A stretch of DNA of 64,000 nt from JALJPB01 sp034111045 (lineage in GTDB: Bacteria > Pseudomonadota > Gammaproteobacteria > Enterobacterales > Alteromonadaceae). Both the position numbers and the translations under genes were made by a program. Where the stretch lies: assembly GCA_034111045.1 (NCBI GenBank), contig JAWUYA010000050.1, forward strand, positions 1 to 64,000, in the 5' to 3' direction. Position 1 is the first letter of the stretch. Each line of letters opens with the position of its first letter. The notes below the pieces were generated by a model. It saw nothing but the letters and a program-made list of their open reading frames with translations. It was not told the origin of the DNA and searched no databases. This document shows, piece after piece, positions 38,465 to 46,393 of the stretch.

Positions 38465-39877
38465 ATGTCAGTTATTCAAACTAATTTAAGCCAATTTTTC
38501 AAATCATATCCTAATCAGCCCATTGTTGTTGCTTATAGTGGTGGTATCGATTCTCAAGTACTTCTTCACGCTTTAGCGCATTTAAAAAATCAAAATCTGA
38601 TAAGTAATGAATTATCTGTTTGTCACGTCAACCACGGTTTAAGTGTTAATGCCTTATCTTGGCAGCATGCAGCTGAACGCTTCTGTAAAAAACTCTCCTT
38701 ACCTATACAAACATTTCAAGTCAATATTAAAGAGATTACAGGTCAAAGTTTAGAAGCCATAGCCAGGGATGCTCGGTATAAAGCAATTAAGCACTATGCA
38801 CCAAACGATGCGCTCATTGTTACAGGACATCATTTAGATGATCAAAGTGAAACCTTTTTATTAGCATTAAAACGTGGTGCAGGTTTAAAAGGCCTCAGTG
38901 CAATGTCTGAAATGCTAAGGTTTAAGTCTCAAGGTCATGCAACAGAGCAGTTATTGGTCAGGCCTTTATTAAAGCTCACAAGAAAAGATATAGAACATTA
39001 TGCACATGAGCACGGTCTAACTTGGGTAGAAGATGAATCAAATAAAGATACTCGCTTCGACCGCAACTTTATTCGTCACCAAGTTCTGCCAATATTAACC
39101 AGTCGATGGCCAAGTATTTTAACAACCATTAAACGTAGCAGTGAGCATTGCCAAGAAGGTCAGCTATTATTAACTGAAATGGCCCGACAAGACCTTACAA
39201 GCTGTCAGTTATCGGTATCAAGCTTATCTGTTAATGAATTAGCAAAGCTCTCGTTAGCACGCTTTAATAATTTAGTTAGGTATTTTCTTGAAATAAATGA
39301 TTGCTTAATGCCGAGCAGTAAACAACTCAAACAAGTTCATCTACAAATGTTAGCTGCATCTGATAAAACACCTCAAATTAAGCTCTCAAATTATTGGTTG
39401 AGACGCTATAAAAACTCCTTGTTTATCACCGATGATTATCAAGAATTATCCACTTTTGAATACCTAGTTTCACCAAAGGCTTTGCATCATTACGAGCAAT
39501 ACATTAAGCTTCCTGATGGTTTAGGCCAATTGTCTTTTATAACAAAAAAACTGTCTACGCAATCATCGATTAGAACTAAACTCTTCATAGAACATTACTT
39601 AAAATCACCAACGAGTAATGAAAGAGTATCTATTGGTTTTACTCATAAAAATCCAAATTGTTTGCCTGATTTTCGTCAACGCTCTCGAGCATTAAAAAAA
39701 GTATTACAAGAGCTGAACATTGCCCCCTGGCAAAGGAAACGCATACCTTTCATTTTTTATAATAATACTCTTGTTGCCGCAGTGGGATATTTTGTTTGTA
39801 GAGATTACATGGCAGTAGAAGGAGAACAGTCTATCCTAATCTCTTGGAATAAAAACCAAATTGACATTAATTACTAG
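38465..39877 (+). CDS. tilS: tRNA(Ile)-lysidine synthase
   Basis: A 470-residue PP-loop ATPase that adds lysine to C34 of the CAU-anticodon tRNA-Ile. The PP-loop is VVAYSGGIDSQVLLHAL; also CHVNHGLS, GHHLDDQSETFLLALKRGAG and FDRNFIRHQVLPIL. The C-terminal TilS domain includes RQRSRALKKVLQELNIAPWQ. It follows accA, as in E. coli. Confidence 0.95.
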   Translation: MSVIQTNLSQFFKSYPNQPIVVAYSGGIDSQVLLHALAHLKNQNLISNELSVCHVNHGLSVNALSWQHAAERFCKKLSLPIQTFQVNIKEITGQSLEAIARDARYKAIKHYAPNDALIVTGHHLDDQSETFLLALKRGAGLKGLSAMSEMLRFKSQGHATEQLLVRPLLKLTRKDIEHYAHEHGLTWVEDESNKDTRFDRNFIRHQVLPILTSRWPSILTTIKRSSEHCQEGQLLLTEMARQDLTSCQLSVSSLSVNELAKLSLARFNNLVRYFLEINDCLMPSSKQLKQVHLQMLAASDKTPQIKLSNYWLRRYKNSLFITDDYQELSTFEYLVSPKALHHYEQYIKLPDGLGQLSFITKKLSTQSSIRTKLFIEHYLKSPTSNERVSIGFTHKNPNCLPDFRQRSRALKKVLQELNIAPWQRKRIPFIFYNNTLVAAVGYFVCRDYMAVEGEQSILISWNKNQIDINY

Positions 39878-39938
39878 ACTTTATAGGTTATAAGGTGGTA
39901 AAAATCTCTTATACACTCTAATAAATATAAGATCTAAA

Positions 39939-41159
39939 ATGACGTTAGTAAATCCTTGGTTATTAAAAAAACTTCAATCAATCAATATTGTTAATCAAAT
40001 TATTATGGCGATCGTCATCGGTGGACTAATTGCTGTTTTAGCTCCAGAAGTCGCGCAATCATTTTCAATGCTAGGCAGTTTATTTGTAAATGCACTTAAA
40101 GCGGTTGCCCCCATTTTAGTTTTGGTATTGGTTGCTTCATCAATCGCCAACCAGAAAGACAATAGCGATGCTAATTTAAAGCCAATAGTTGGACTGTATC
40201 TAATTGGTACCTTGAGTGCAGCTTTAGTTGCCGTTACTTTAAGTTTTATCTTTCCTGTCAACTTAACTTTAGATATCGCCGGGGCACAAGCTAATCCTCC
40301 ACAAGGGCTTGGTGAAGTGTTAGCAACACTTGCCTATAAAGTTGTTGATAATCCTATTAACGCATTAGCCACAGGTAATTTTATTGGTATTTTAGCGTGG
40401 GGTTTAGGTTTAGGTTTTGCGTTGAAAAAATCGAGTGAATCGAGCAAGGCTATAGTACATGACTTAGCAGATGCTGTTTCAAGTATTGTTAAAATTGTTA
40501 TTCGTTTTGCTCCTTTAGGTATTATGGGCTTAGTGGCAAATACTATCGCTACGACTGGCTTCAATACCTTAGGAGAGTTTAGCCATTTAGTCCTTTTATT
40601 ACTTGGAGCTATGTTAATTATTGCCTTGGTTGTAAACCCACTTATTGTCTATTTGATCATGCGTAAAAATCCTTATCCCCTGGTGTTGACTTGCTTAAAA
40701 GAATCAGGGATCACTGCATTCTTTACACGCAGTTCAGCAGCTAACATTCCAGTAAATATGGAACTTTGTGATAAATTAAATTTACATGAAGATACTTATT
40801 CTGTGTCAATCCCTTTAGGTGCCACTATTAATATGGCTGGAGCGGCAATTACTATTACCGTATTAACCTTAGCAACAGCAAACACTTTAGGTATTGAAGT
40901 TGATTTTGCGACAGCGATTTTACTCAGTGTTATAGCTGCAATTTCGGCATGTGGAGCCTCAGGTGTTGCTGGAGGTTCATTATTATTAATACCACTCGCT
41001 TGTGGTTTGTTTGGCATTAGTAGTGATATAGCCATGCAGGTTGTTGCTATTGGCTTTATTATTGGTGTTATACAAGACTCTGCAGAAACTGCACTAAACA
41101 GCTCCACTGATGTAGTTTTTACTGCCGCAGCCTCTCATCATATAACTAAAAACTTATAA
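39939..41159 (+). CDS. sstT: Serine/threonine:Na+ symporter SstT
   Basis: A 406-residue transporter of the dicarboxylate/amino acid:cation symporter family with about eight membrane helices and two re-entrant loops. The first loop has the Ser-rich TRSSAANIPVNMELC and the second holds GASGVAGGSLLLIPLACGLF, both SstT-specific. IPLGATINMAGAAITITVL is the family signature in helix 7. It imports serine and threonine with sodium. It ends in a perfect 14-bp hairpin. Confidence 0.93.
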   Translation: MTLVNPWLLKKLQSINIVNQIIMAIVIGGLIAVLAPEVAQSFSMLGSLFVNALKAVAPILVLVLVASSIANQKDNSDANLKPIVGLYLIGTLSAALVAVTLSFIFPVNLTLDIAGAQANPPQGLGEVLATLAYKVVDNPINALATGNFIGILAWGLGLGFALKKSSESSKAIVHDLADAVSSIVKIVIRFAPLGIMGLVANTIATTGFNTLGEFSHLVLLLLGAMLIIALVVNPLIVYLIMRKNPYPLVLTCLKESGITAFFTRSSAANIPVNMELCDKLNLHEDTYSVSIPLGATINMAGAAITITVLTLATANTLGIEVDFATAILLSVIAAISACGASGVAGGSLLLIPLACGLFGISSDIAMQVVAIGFIIGVIQDSAETALNSSTDVVFTAAASHHITKNL

Positions 41160-41172
41160 TCAATATGTTTAG

Positions 41173-41220
41173 TCAACTTAAGTACAACAATAATTGGTGT
41201 ACTTAAGTTGAATTAATTTT
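41173..41220 (+). terminator. Terminator after sstT
   Basis: TCAACTTAAGTACA (41173-41186) pairs perfectly with TGTACTTAAGTTGA (41198-41211). AATTAATTTTT follows. 14 bp stem, 11-base loop. Confidence 0.8.
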
Positions 41221-41290
41221 TCACAATATTGCCTACTGTAAAACATCAAATTTTTTATGTTATCTCTAGTTAAATTATAAAGGACTAATC

Positions 41291-42844
41291 ATGATCAACC
41301 GTTCTATTGTCTTTACCATATTTGTATTGGCTTTATTGATTTCAAGTGCGCAAGTCTTTTCAAGTCAATCAATTTTTTCAATTTATAATATTGAAACCCC
41401 GTTTGTCATTAGCCAGCCAATTATTGCTGTAAATCTAATTGCCAACTCAGCTGATGAATTACTCGCTATTGGTATTGATGATAAAAAACAAACATGGTTA
41501 GCTATTTATATTTTTAATGAAAAGTCTAAAGACTATGAGTTATATACCAAGCAAGTTATTCCTAAAAAATATTTTTCCTATGATTTCAGTGACTTTGTTA
41601 AAGGAGACAATAGTAAACTACGTGTTTTATACTTTTTAGCAAAAGATGAAATAGTTATGTTCCAACCGTTGACTCCGGTTAATACAAAAGCACCAAGTAA
41701 GCGTTTTATATTAAAACAAAAAATTAATTCAATGTACTTAGTTAATTCGTCTGATTTTATTAAGGCAAAAGACTTTATTAAAGATTTAAACCAAGATGGG
41801 ATTGATGATATTTATTTACCTCATTTTGAGCAAATGAATTTATGGCTTTCTCAATCTTCTGGTCAATTACACTATCAATCTTTACCCCTAACTTCATTTA
41901 TAGAGCACGATAAGACTAAAGTTACTTTTAATCAAAGAGCCTTGTTTTTTGCAGATTTTAATTTTGATAATATGACAGATATTGCTTGGATTAAACAAGG
42001 GGCAATAGAATATTTTTCACAAAATGAAAACGGCTCTTTTTCAGAATCCAGCAAATCAGTCCCGATAAAAGCTAATATCTACGGTTTTAATTGGTGGTAC
42101 CTGCGAGAAGCTGATGGTGATAAATTAGATCAAAGTAATTTAGCTCATCGGGTAGTTGAACAGATAAAAGATGTCAATGGTGATGGTATTGTTGATATGG
42201 TTGTTAGATTTACTCAAAGTTCAGGGGTATTAGATAGGAGTAATGATTATGAGTTTTATTTTGGTCAAAATAATCAGCTAAATAACATTAATAAAATCAG
42301 CTACTCGACGCTTCCTAATACCGTTATACAGGCGGATGGAACGTTATCGGGATTAGCGATTATAGATATTAATAATGACGATAAGTTTGAAGTATTACTT
42401 TCTTCGTTTGAACTTAGTGTAACTAATATTATTGGCGCATTGATATCTGGAGGTATTGATCAAAACGTACTGCTATTTTCATTAAATGCTCAAGATAGTT
42501 TTGAAGATAAACCCGTTACGAGCAAAGAAGTTGAATTAAGCTTTAGTTTAAGCTCGGGTAAAAGTGGTCAGCCTATAGTGCAATTAGCCGACATTAATGG
42601 CGATGGTTTACACGATTTTATTCTGTCAGGAGATGAAGACACTTTAAAGGTATATTTAGGACAACAAGGCAAACGTAAATTTGCCAAAAAACCACTAAAA
42701 CAAGATTTGATATTAGCTAAAGATGGCCAGTATATCCAAAAGCATGATATTAACCTTGATGGTAAGCAAGACTTTATCATGTCTTATTCTCGATTAGATG
42801 AAGAGAAAATGCTCAATATTTTCACTGTGCTTATTGCCAATTAG
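41291..42844 (+). CDS. Secreted FG-GAP/VCBS repeat protein
   Basis: A 517-residue exported protein: signal peptide ending about SSAQVFSSQ, then at least six FG-GAP-type calcium-binding strands (DLNQDGIDDI, DFNFDNMTDI, DVNGDGIVDM, DINNDDKFEV, DINGDGLHDF, DINLDGKQDF). They are spaced about 40-130 residues apart, which predicts an integrin-like beta propeller. No enzyme domain, no C-terminal sorting signal and no membrane helix. Function unknown; possibly a binding or scaffold protein in the periplasm. It lies upstream of the chaperone-usher region with a 500-base gap, so a link is only suggested. Confidence 0.75.
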   Translation: MINRSIVFTIFVLALLISSAQVFSSQSIFSIYNIETPFVISQPIIAVNLIANSADELLAIGIDDKKQTWLAIYIFNEKSKDYELYTKQVIPKKYFSYDFSDFVKGDNSKLRVLYFLAKDEIVMFQPLTPVNTKAPSKRFILKQKINSMYLVNSSDFIKAKDFIKDLNQDGIDDIYLPHFEQMNLWLSQSSGQLHYQSLPLTSFIEHDKTKVTFNQRALFFADFNFDNMTDIAWIKQGAIEYFSQNENGSFSESSKSVPIKANIYGFNWWYLREADGDKLDQSNLAHRVVEQIKDVNGDGIVDMVVRFTQSSGVLDRSNDYEFYFGQNNQLNNINKISYSTLPNTVIQADGTLSGLAIIDINNDDKFEVLLSSFELSVTNIIGALISGGIDQNVLLFSLNAQDSFEDKPVTSKEVELSFSLSSGKSGQPIVQLADINGDGLHDFILSGDEDTLKVYLGQQGKRKFAKKPLKQDLILAKDGQYIQKHDINLDGKQDFIMSYSRLDEEKMLNIFTVLIAN

Positions 42845-42983
42845 CGCAGTCATAATGTAATAATTAATATACAAGCGTGTTTAATTAACGGGGTTAAATA
42901 TGGATATGATATTATTATAAACTTTTTTAATCAGACACTTATCCGTGAACTCATAATATTCCTATTACCTTAATTGATTAACT

Positions 42984-43015
42984 TGATAATTGTTTCATAT
43001 AGTTAACAATTATCA
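42984..43015. promoter_or_regulatory. 11-bp perfect inverted repeat, candidate activator site
   Basis: TGATAATTGTT (42984-42994) and AACAATTATCA (43005-43015) with a 10-base spacer. There is no T-run on either side, so an operator is more likely than a terminator. It lies about 250 bases before the sigma-54 promoter, within reach for an enhancer-binding protein. Confidence 0.4.
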
Positions 43016-43257
43016 CCCCCCATGATTAACCATTAATTAATACAATATAATCAATGCAATATAATTGATCTGTTATATCATTACGCATATTCAAAAGAAC
43101 CAAGCTTCCCATATTGTATCTATTGATTAACACTTTGAAGGGAGACTATTAGGGTATTTGTTCAAATTTAATATTATTTTTAATCATATTTTTAAAAATA
43201 ATATTTTTTACACTTTAATTCAAATAGTTATATTTACTTTGTCTATTAAGAGTATTC

Positions 43258-43274
43258 TGGTATTTATATTGCAA
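43258..43274 (+). promoter_or_regulatory. Sigma-54 promoter (-24/-12)
   Basis: TGG (43258-43260), ten bases, then GC (43271-43272), with TTGCA as the -12 element (43269-43273): the exact GG-N10-GC spacing of RpoN promoters. The CAC part of the -24 box is not kept. The predicted start is near 43284, giving a 67-base leader to the subunit gene. A sigma-54 activator gene lies right next to it. Confidence 0.65.
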
Positions 43275-43350
43275 ATGCTATATTGAACAATTAATTAAGG
43301 TATTTAAGTATTAACCTTGCTCTATACTTCACAAAATTAAGGAAAATATC

Positions 43351-43905
43351 ATGAAAAATTTAGCGTTAGGCGCATTAACACTCGCCATCGGACTTTACGG
43401 CTCTGCAGCAAATGCCGATTTGTTAGCTAGCTCATCATCCCATGTCTTTGTTGATGTAACCGCAAACATTGCTATAGCACCACCGCTGGGGGATGTCGAT
43501 TTAGGCGATCAAATGAATGATTTTACTGGGGCAGCAGTATTTACAGTCGATGCAAACAGCCAAGACGTTTATCTGACTTGTGGAGCTTCTAACCTATATA
43601 AAGGAAACGATCCACTTGGCACTGAAGTTAAATCATTAGCAGTTAATTTAAGTGCAGGTTGTAGAGTTAACCCAGCTAACGGTAATCGAATGGCAGGCTT
43701 GGATAATACACTTGCCTTTCAGTCGGGTGAAGAAGAAATAATTGATGGTTTTCCTGTAGCAAAAAGTGAACAAGGACATTATGAGAGCTCTCAAAATGGT
43801 CATTTTAGTCAAGATGTAACCATTATAGTTGATTGGGATATTCCATTAGAACAACCACAGGGTGAATACAGCGGTATTGTTGCACTTTGGGGAGCCATTC
43901 TCTAG
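43351..43905 (+). CDS. Secreted subunit-like protein under sigma-54 promoter (putative pilin or adhesin)
   Basis: A 184-residue protein with a clear signal peptide (ALTLAIGLYGSAANA, cut before Asp23). The mature part is beta-rich, with two Cys at 77 and 104 that could form one disulfide, and ends QPQGEYSGIVALWGAIL. That ending matches the G-x-Y-x-G-x-V-x pattern seen at the C-terminus of many chaperone-usher subunits and of the pilin-like gene 2 kb downstream. I cannot place it in a named family. AAGGAAAA precedes the ATG. It is convergent with the sigma-54 activator and has its own promoter, separate from the chaperone-usher operon. A pilin, tip or matrix role is inference. Confidence 0.6.
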   Translation: MKNLALGALTLAIGLYGSAANADLLASSSSHVFVDVTANIAIAPPLGDVDLGDQMNDFTGAAVFTVDANSQDVYLTCGASNLYKGNDPLGTEVKSLAVNLSAGCRVNPANGNRMAGLDNTLAFQSGEEEIIDGFPVAKSEQGHYESSQNGHFSQDVTIIVDWDIPLEQPQGEYSGIVALWGAIL

Positions 43906-43926
43906 AATGATACTAGGGTCATAAAC

Positions 43927-43974
43927 TAGCACCTTTCTATTTTATATCTATTTTATATTAGTGTTAAGGTGCTA
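43927..43974. terminator. Possible bidirectional terminator
   Basis: TAGCACCTT (43927-43935) pairs with AAGGTGCTA (43966-43974) over 9 bp; the 30-base loop is AT-rich. It lies between the convergent subunit and activator genes. T-runs are weak. Confidence 0.4.
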
Positions 43975-43989
43975 ATACGATATTTTATC

Positions 43990-45342
43990 TCAGTCATTGT
44001 CGTATTTTTTTAATAGCCGATAAAGTGTAACGCGAGAGACTTTCAAGTTTTTGGCTACTTGACTTACGTTATTATTAAATGCTTTCATTCTATGATTGAT
44101 AGTATCTCGCTCAGCTATTTCTCGAACATCGTTCAGACTACAATCAAAGAGAACAGAGGTGATCTGGGGTATATCAGGTAAGCACAAATCTTTTGGATGT
44201 ATATGTTCATCTTCACACATAGCCAACGCTCCTTTTACACGATTTGATAATTCTCTGACATTTCCCGGCCAAGAATAGAGGCTTAAAGCTTTTAGTGACG
44301 ATTTTGAAAAACCTAGAGTATTTCTATTGAGTTGAGGCTGAAAACGTTTAAAATAATAGTCAGCTAACGGTAAAATATCTTCAATTCTGTGACGTAACGC
44401 GGGTGAATGAATATTAAGCACATGTAGTCGGTAATATAAATCCTCTCTAAATTTACCTGACTTTACTGCATCTTGTAAATTAATATTACTTGCAGCGATA
44501 ACTCTGACATCCACTTGTATTGTTTTAGTACCTCCTAATCGATCTATTGTACCTTCTTGCAAGAATCGTAATAGATTAACCTGTAAATCAAGGGGCAGGT
44601 CACCAATTTCATCAAGAAAAAGTGTACCATTATGAGCGGACTCTATTCGTCCTATTTTTCTACAGTTAGCGCCTGTAAAAGCCCCTTTTTCATGACCAAA
44701 AAGCTCAGACTGTATTAAATTAGCCGGTAATGCGCCACAGTTAACTATAATCAGATCCTTTTTTTTGCGACAGGAGCGCAGATGAATAGCTTTTGCAATT
44801 AGCTCTTTACCTGTTCCACTTTCACCGCTGATCAGAACAGGTATATTAACGGGTGCTGCTTTATAAATATCTCTAAATAGTTTTTTCATAACAAGACTCT
44901 GGCCAACCATTTCTTCAACTTTGTACTCCTCATTAGATTTTGTGTTATATAAGTTTTTTTTCAGATGAGCCATTCCTAAGGCGTGACCCAAACTAAAAAC
45001 AAGGCGATGAATATCGAAGGGGGAAGTGTGATAATCAAAAAAGTCATTAGCCAATAGACGCCTATGTTCAATATTATTTAGGTAACTTTGTTGTGTGAGG
45101 GCAACCCATTCAAAGTTATAGAGTGAAGATATAGATTCGAATAAAGTAGTGTTATTGATGTTAGCCTCATCAAACCAAAAAACGCAAACTAATTGCTTTC
45201 TTTGGAGTGCATTTAATTCTAACATTGAGATATCAGTTATGTTTTTGAGTAGCCAACCTGCATTGGTAAGTGACTGCCTTACCATGTTTAACTCCTCCTC
45301 CAGTTCATCACATTGGAAGCAAAATAAACAGCACTTGTCCAT
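43990..45342 (-). CDS. VpsR-like sigma-54-dependent transcriptional activator
   Basis: A 450-residue enhancer-binding protein. The N-terminal domain (about 1-125) resembles that of VpsR: a divergent receiver fold ending FDYHTSPFDIHRLVFSLGHA. The AAA+ domain has Walker A GESGTGKE (173-180), GAFTGA (220-225), Walker B LFLDEIGD (241-248) and the WPGNVREL sensor. A Fis-type helix-turn-helix ends the protein (SQVAKNLKVSRVTLYRLLKK). VpsR of Vibrio lacks GAFTGA; this protein keeps it, so it should contact sigma-54. Its very N-terminus holds a Cys cluster, MDKCCLFCFQC. It sits between the sigma-54-driven subunit gene and the chaperone-usher operon and is the likely regulator of one or both. Confidence 0.85.
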   Translation of the reverse strand: MDKCCLFCFQCDELEEELNMVRQSLTNAGWLLKNITDISMLELNALQRKQLVCVFWFDEANINNTTLFESISSLYNFEWVALTQQSYLNNIEHRRLLANDFFDYHTSPFDIHRLVFSLGHALGMAHLKKNLYNTKSNEEYKVEEMVGQSLVMKKLFRDIYKAAPVNIPVLISGESGTGKELIAKAIHLRSCRKKKDLIIVNCGALPANLIQSELFGHEKGAFTGANCRKIGRIESAHNGTLFLDEIGDLPLDLQVNLLRFLQEGTIDRLGGTKTIQVDVRVIAASNINLQDAVKSGKFREDLYYRLHVLNIHSPALRHRIEDILPLADYYFKRFQPQLNRNTLGFSKSSLKALSLYSWPGNVRELSNRVKGALAMCEDEHIHPKDLCLPDIPQITSVLFDCSLNDVREIAERDTINHRMKAFNNNVSQVAKNLKVSRVTLYRLLKKYDND

Positions 45343-45385
45343 ATCTCAAGATCTCCTATACACACTGATTTATTAGTTTTTATAG

Positions 45386-45400
45386 ATTAGCAGAGCTAAT
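45386..45400. promoter_or_regulatory. Short palindrome upstream of the activator gene
   Basis: ATTAGC-AGA-GCTAAT is a perfect 15-base palindrome 44 bases before the activator's ATG. It may be an autoregulatory operator; no T-run. Confidence 0.3.
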
Positions 45401-45796
45401 AAAACTTGCAAAATTGAATGTGTCTTTAATAAAGATGGTTTAAGACCATGAAAAAAATATTAATTTTAATAATATTGCTGATTAAAACTAGCTCATTAGT
45501 AATTTTTCAAGAATTTCCTCTTTACCTTAATAGGAATGGGTATGGGCATTTTTTATTTGTAAACACTCTAAAAATCAATCTGTAACAGCTAAGTTTCAAA
45601 CCAGAAGTAAGAAAATATTACCCTCTATTTCATTATTGTAGTCATACCTGATGTAGGTCAGTAATACCCAAAGTAATGAATCCAACAAATACAATAAACA
45701 CTATGCTTTCTCTGTATATATTTAATTGAATATTTATACATGTATGCAAATATAATTAATTGTGAACTTATCAGAAAAATACGTTTAAAGGGAATT
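45401..45796. other. Divergent promoter region between activator and chaperone-usher operon
   Basis: About 400 bases with no supportable gene. I found no GG-N10-GC sigma-54 site. A weak sigma-70 candidate is TTGAAT (45726-45731) with TATAAT (45751-45756), 19-base spacer, 40 bases before the pilin ATG. ACCTGATGTAGGT (45647-45659) is a short palindrome. Confidence 0.4.
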
Positions 45797-46354
45797 ATGA
45801 ACTACACCGTTAGCATATTAGTTGTCTCTTTAGTTATTACTATTAATCTATTTATTTTGGGTCCTCCTGCTGCTTCAGAATTATTGATTGAGGCTAATGT
45901 AGAGCCTTTAGTCTCAATTGTACCTTGGCAAAAAGTGGCACATATTGGTAATGCTGGCCCCAATGGTATTTCTACCAACCTTCCTTTTTATGTCACATCT
46001 AATACCTCGAGAGTACATATTAATCTGGTGGTAACTCACCTATATAAAGATGGAGATACTAATTTAAATATCAAATTACCGGTAGATGAATCGAGTGGTG
46101 TAGAAGTTAATCCTTTGTCTGCACGTCCAATGCCAGGAAGTAGTTTGCAAACTCAATATGAAGGCACTACATATTTAAATAAAAGTGGAGGGGTATTCCA
46201 AGGCCTCAAAACAGCAACGATATCTTTAGAAAACACCACAAGTGGTGTACTCCAGGAAACGATCGATTTTTCAGTCGCTTGGTTGAGTGACGGTGTCACT
46301 CAACCAAGCGGAACTTATCAAGGGTATGTGGTTGTCACGGTAAGTGTTGAATAA
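45797..46354 (+). CDS. Pilin-like subunit resembling CS1/CFA-type fimbrial subunits
   Basis: A 185-residue protein with signal peptide (SILVVSLVITINLFI, cut near PAAS). The mature part has no Cys and starts ELLIEANVEPLVSIV, reminiscent of the TASVDPTVDLL start of CooA/CfaB; it ends GTYQGYVVVTVSVE, like the GQYQGLVSIILT end of CS1 pilins. Similarity is judged from memory and is distant. The start is ATG at 45797 after AAGGGAATT; the frame extends 19 codons upstream without a ribosome site. Chaperone and usher genes follow in the same direction. A perfect 16-bp hairpin lies in its 3' coding part. Confidence 0.65.
   Translation: MNYTVSILVVSLVITINLFILGPPAASELLIEANVEPLVSIVPWQKVAHIGNAGPNGISTNLPFYVTSNTSRVHINLVVTHLYKDGDTNLNIKLPVDESSGVEVNPLSARPMPGSSLQTQYEGTTYLNKSGGVFQGLKTATISLENTTSGVLQETIDFSVAWLSDGVTQPSGTYQGYVVVTVSVE
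46276..46310 (+). repeat. Perfect 16-bp inverted repeat with 3-base loop inside the pilin-like gene
   Basis: CGCTTGGTTGAGTGAC (46276-46291), loop GGT, GTCACTCAACCAAGCG (46295-46310). All 16 pairs match and half are G-C. It encodes AWLSDGVTQPS and ends 44 bases before the stop. No T-run follows, so it is not a classic terminator; it may block exonucleases or RNA polymerase/ribosomes. Confidence 0.85.
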
Positions 46355-46393
46355 ATATTAATGTTAATGCACAAAGAGTCCAAAGGAAAAAAC

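Larger units (their letters stand above)
42845..43350. other. Regulatory region upstream of the secreted subunit gene
   Basis: About 500 AT-rich bases without a supportable gene. It holds an 11-bp inverted repeat (42984-43015), a pair of CAATATAAT direct repeats (43043-43051 and 43057-43065) overlapped by ATCAAT/ATTGAT (43050-43069), and a sigma-54 promoter (43258-43274). Confidence 0.6.

Noticed and set aside
40796..41107. Minus-strand Ala/Ile-rich 103-codon frame opposite sstT
   Set aside because: Shadow of membrane-helix codons.
43043..43065. CAATATAAT repeats as a CRISPR or iteron array
   Set aside because: Only two copies, 14 bases apart; no spacers, no replication gene nearby.
45541..45560. 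Possible sigma-54 site before the pilin-like gene (GGAATGGGTATGGGC)
   Set aside because: The spacing between GG and GC is 11 bases rather than 10, and no TTGC element is present.
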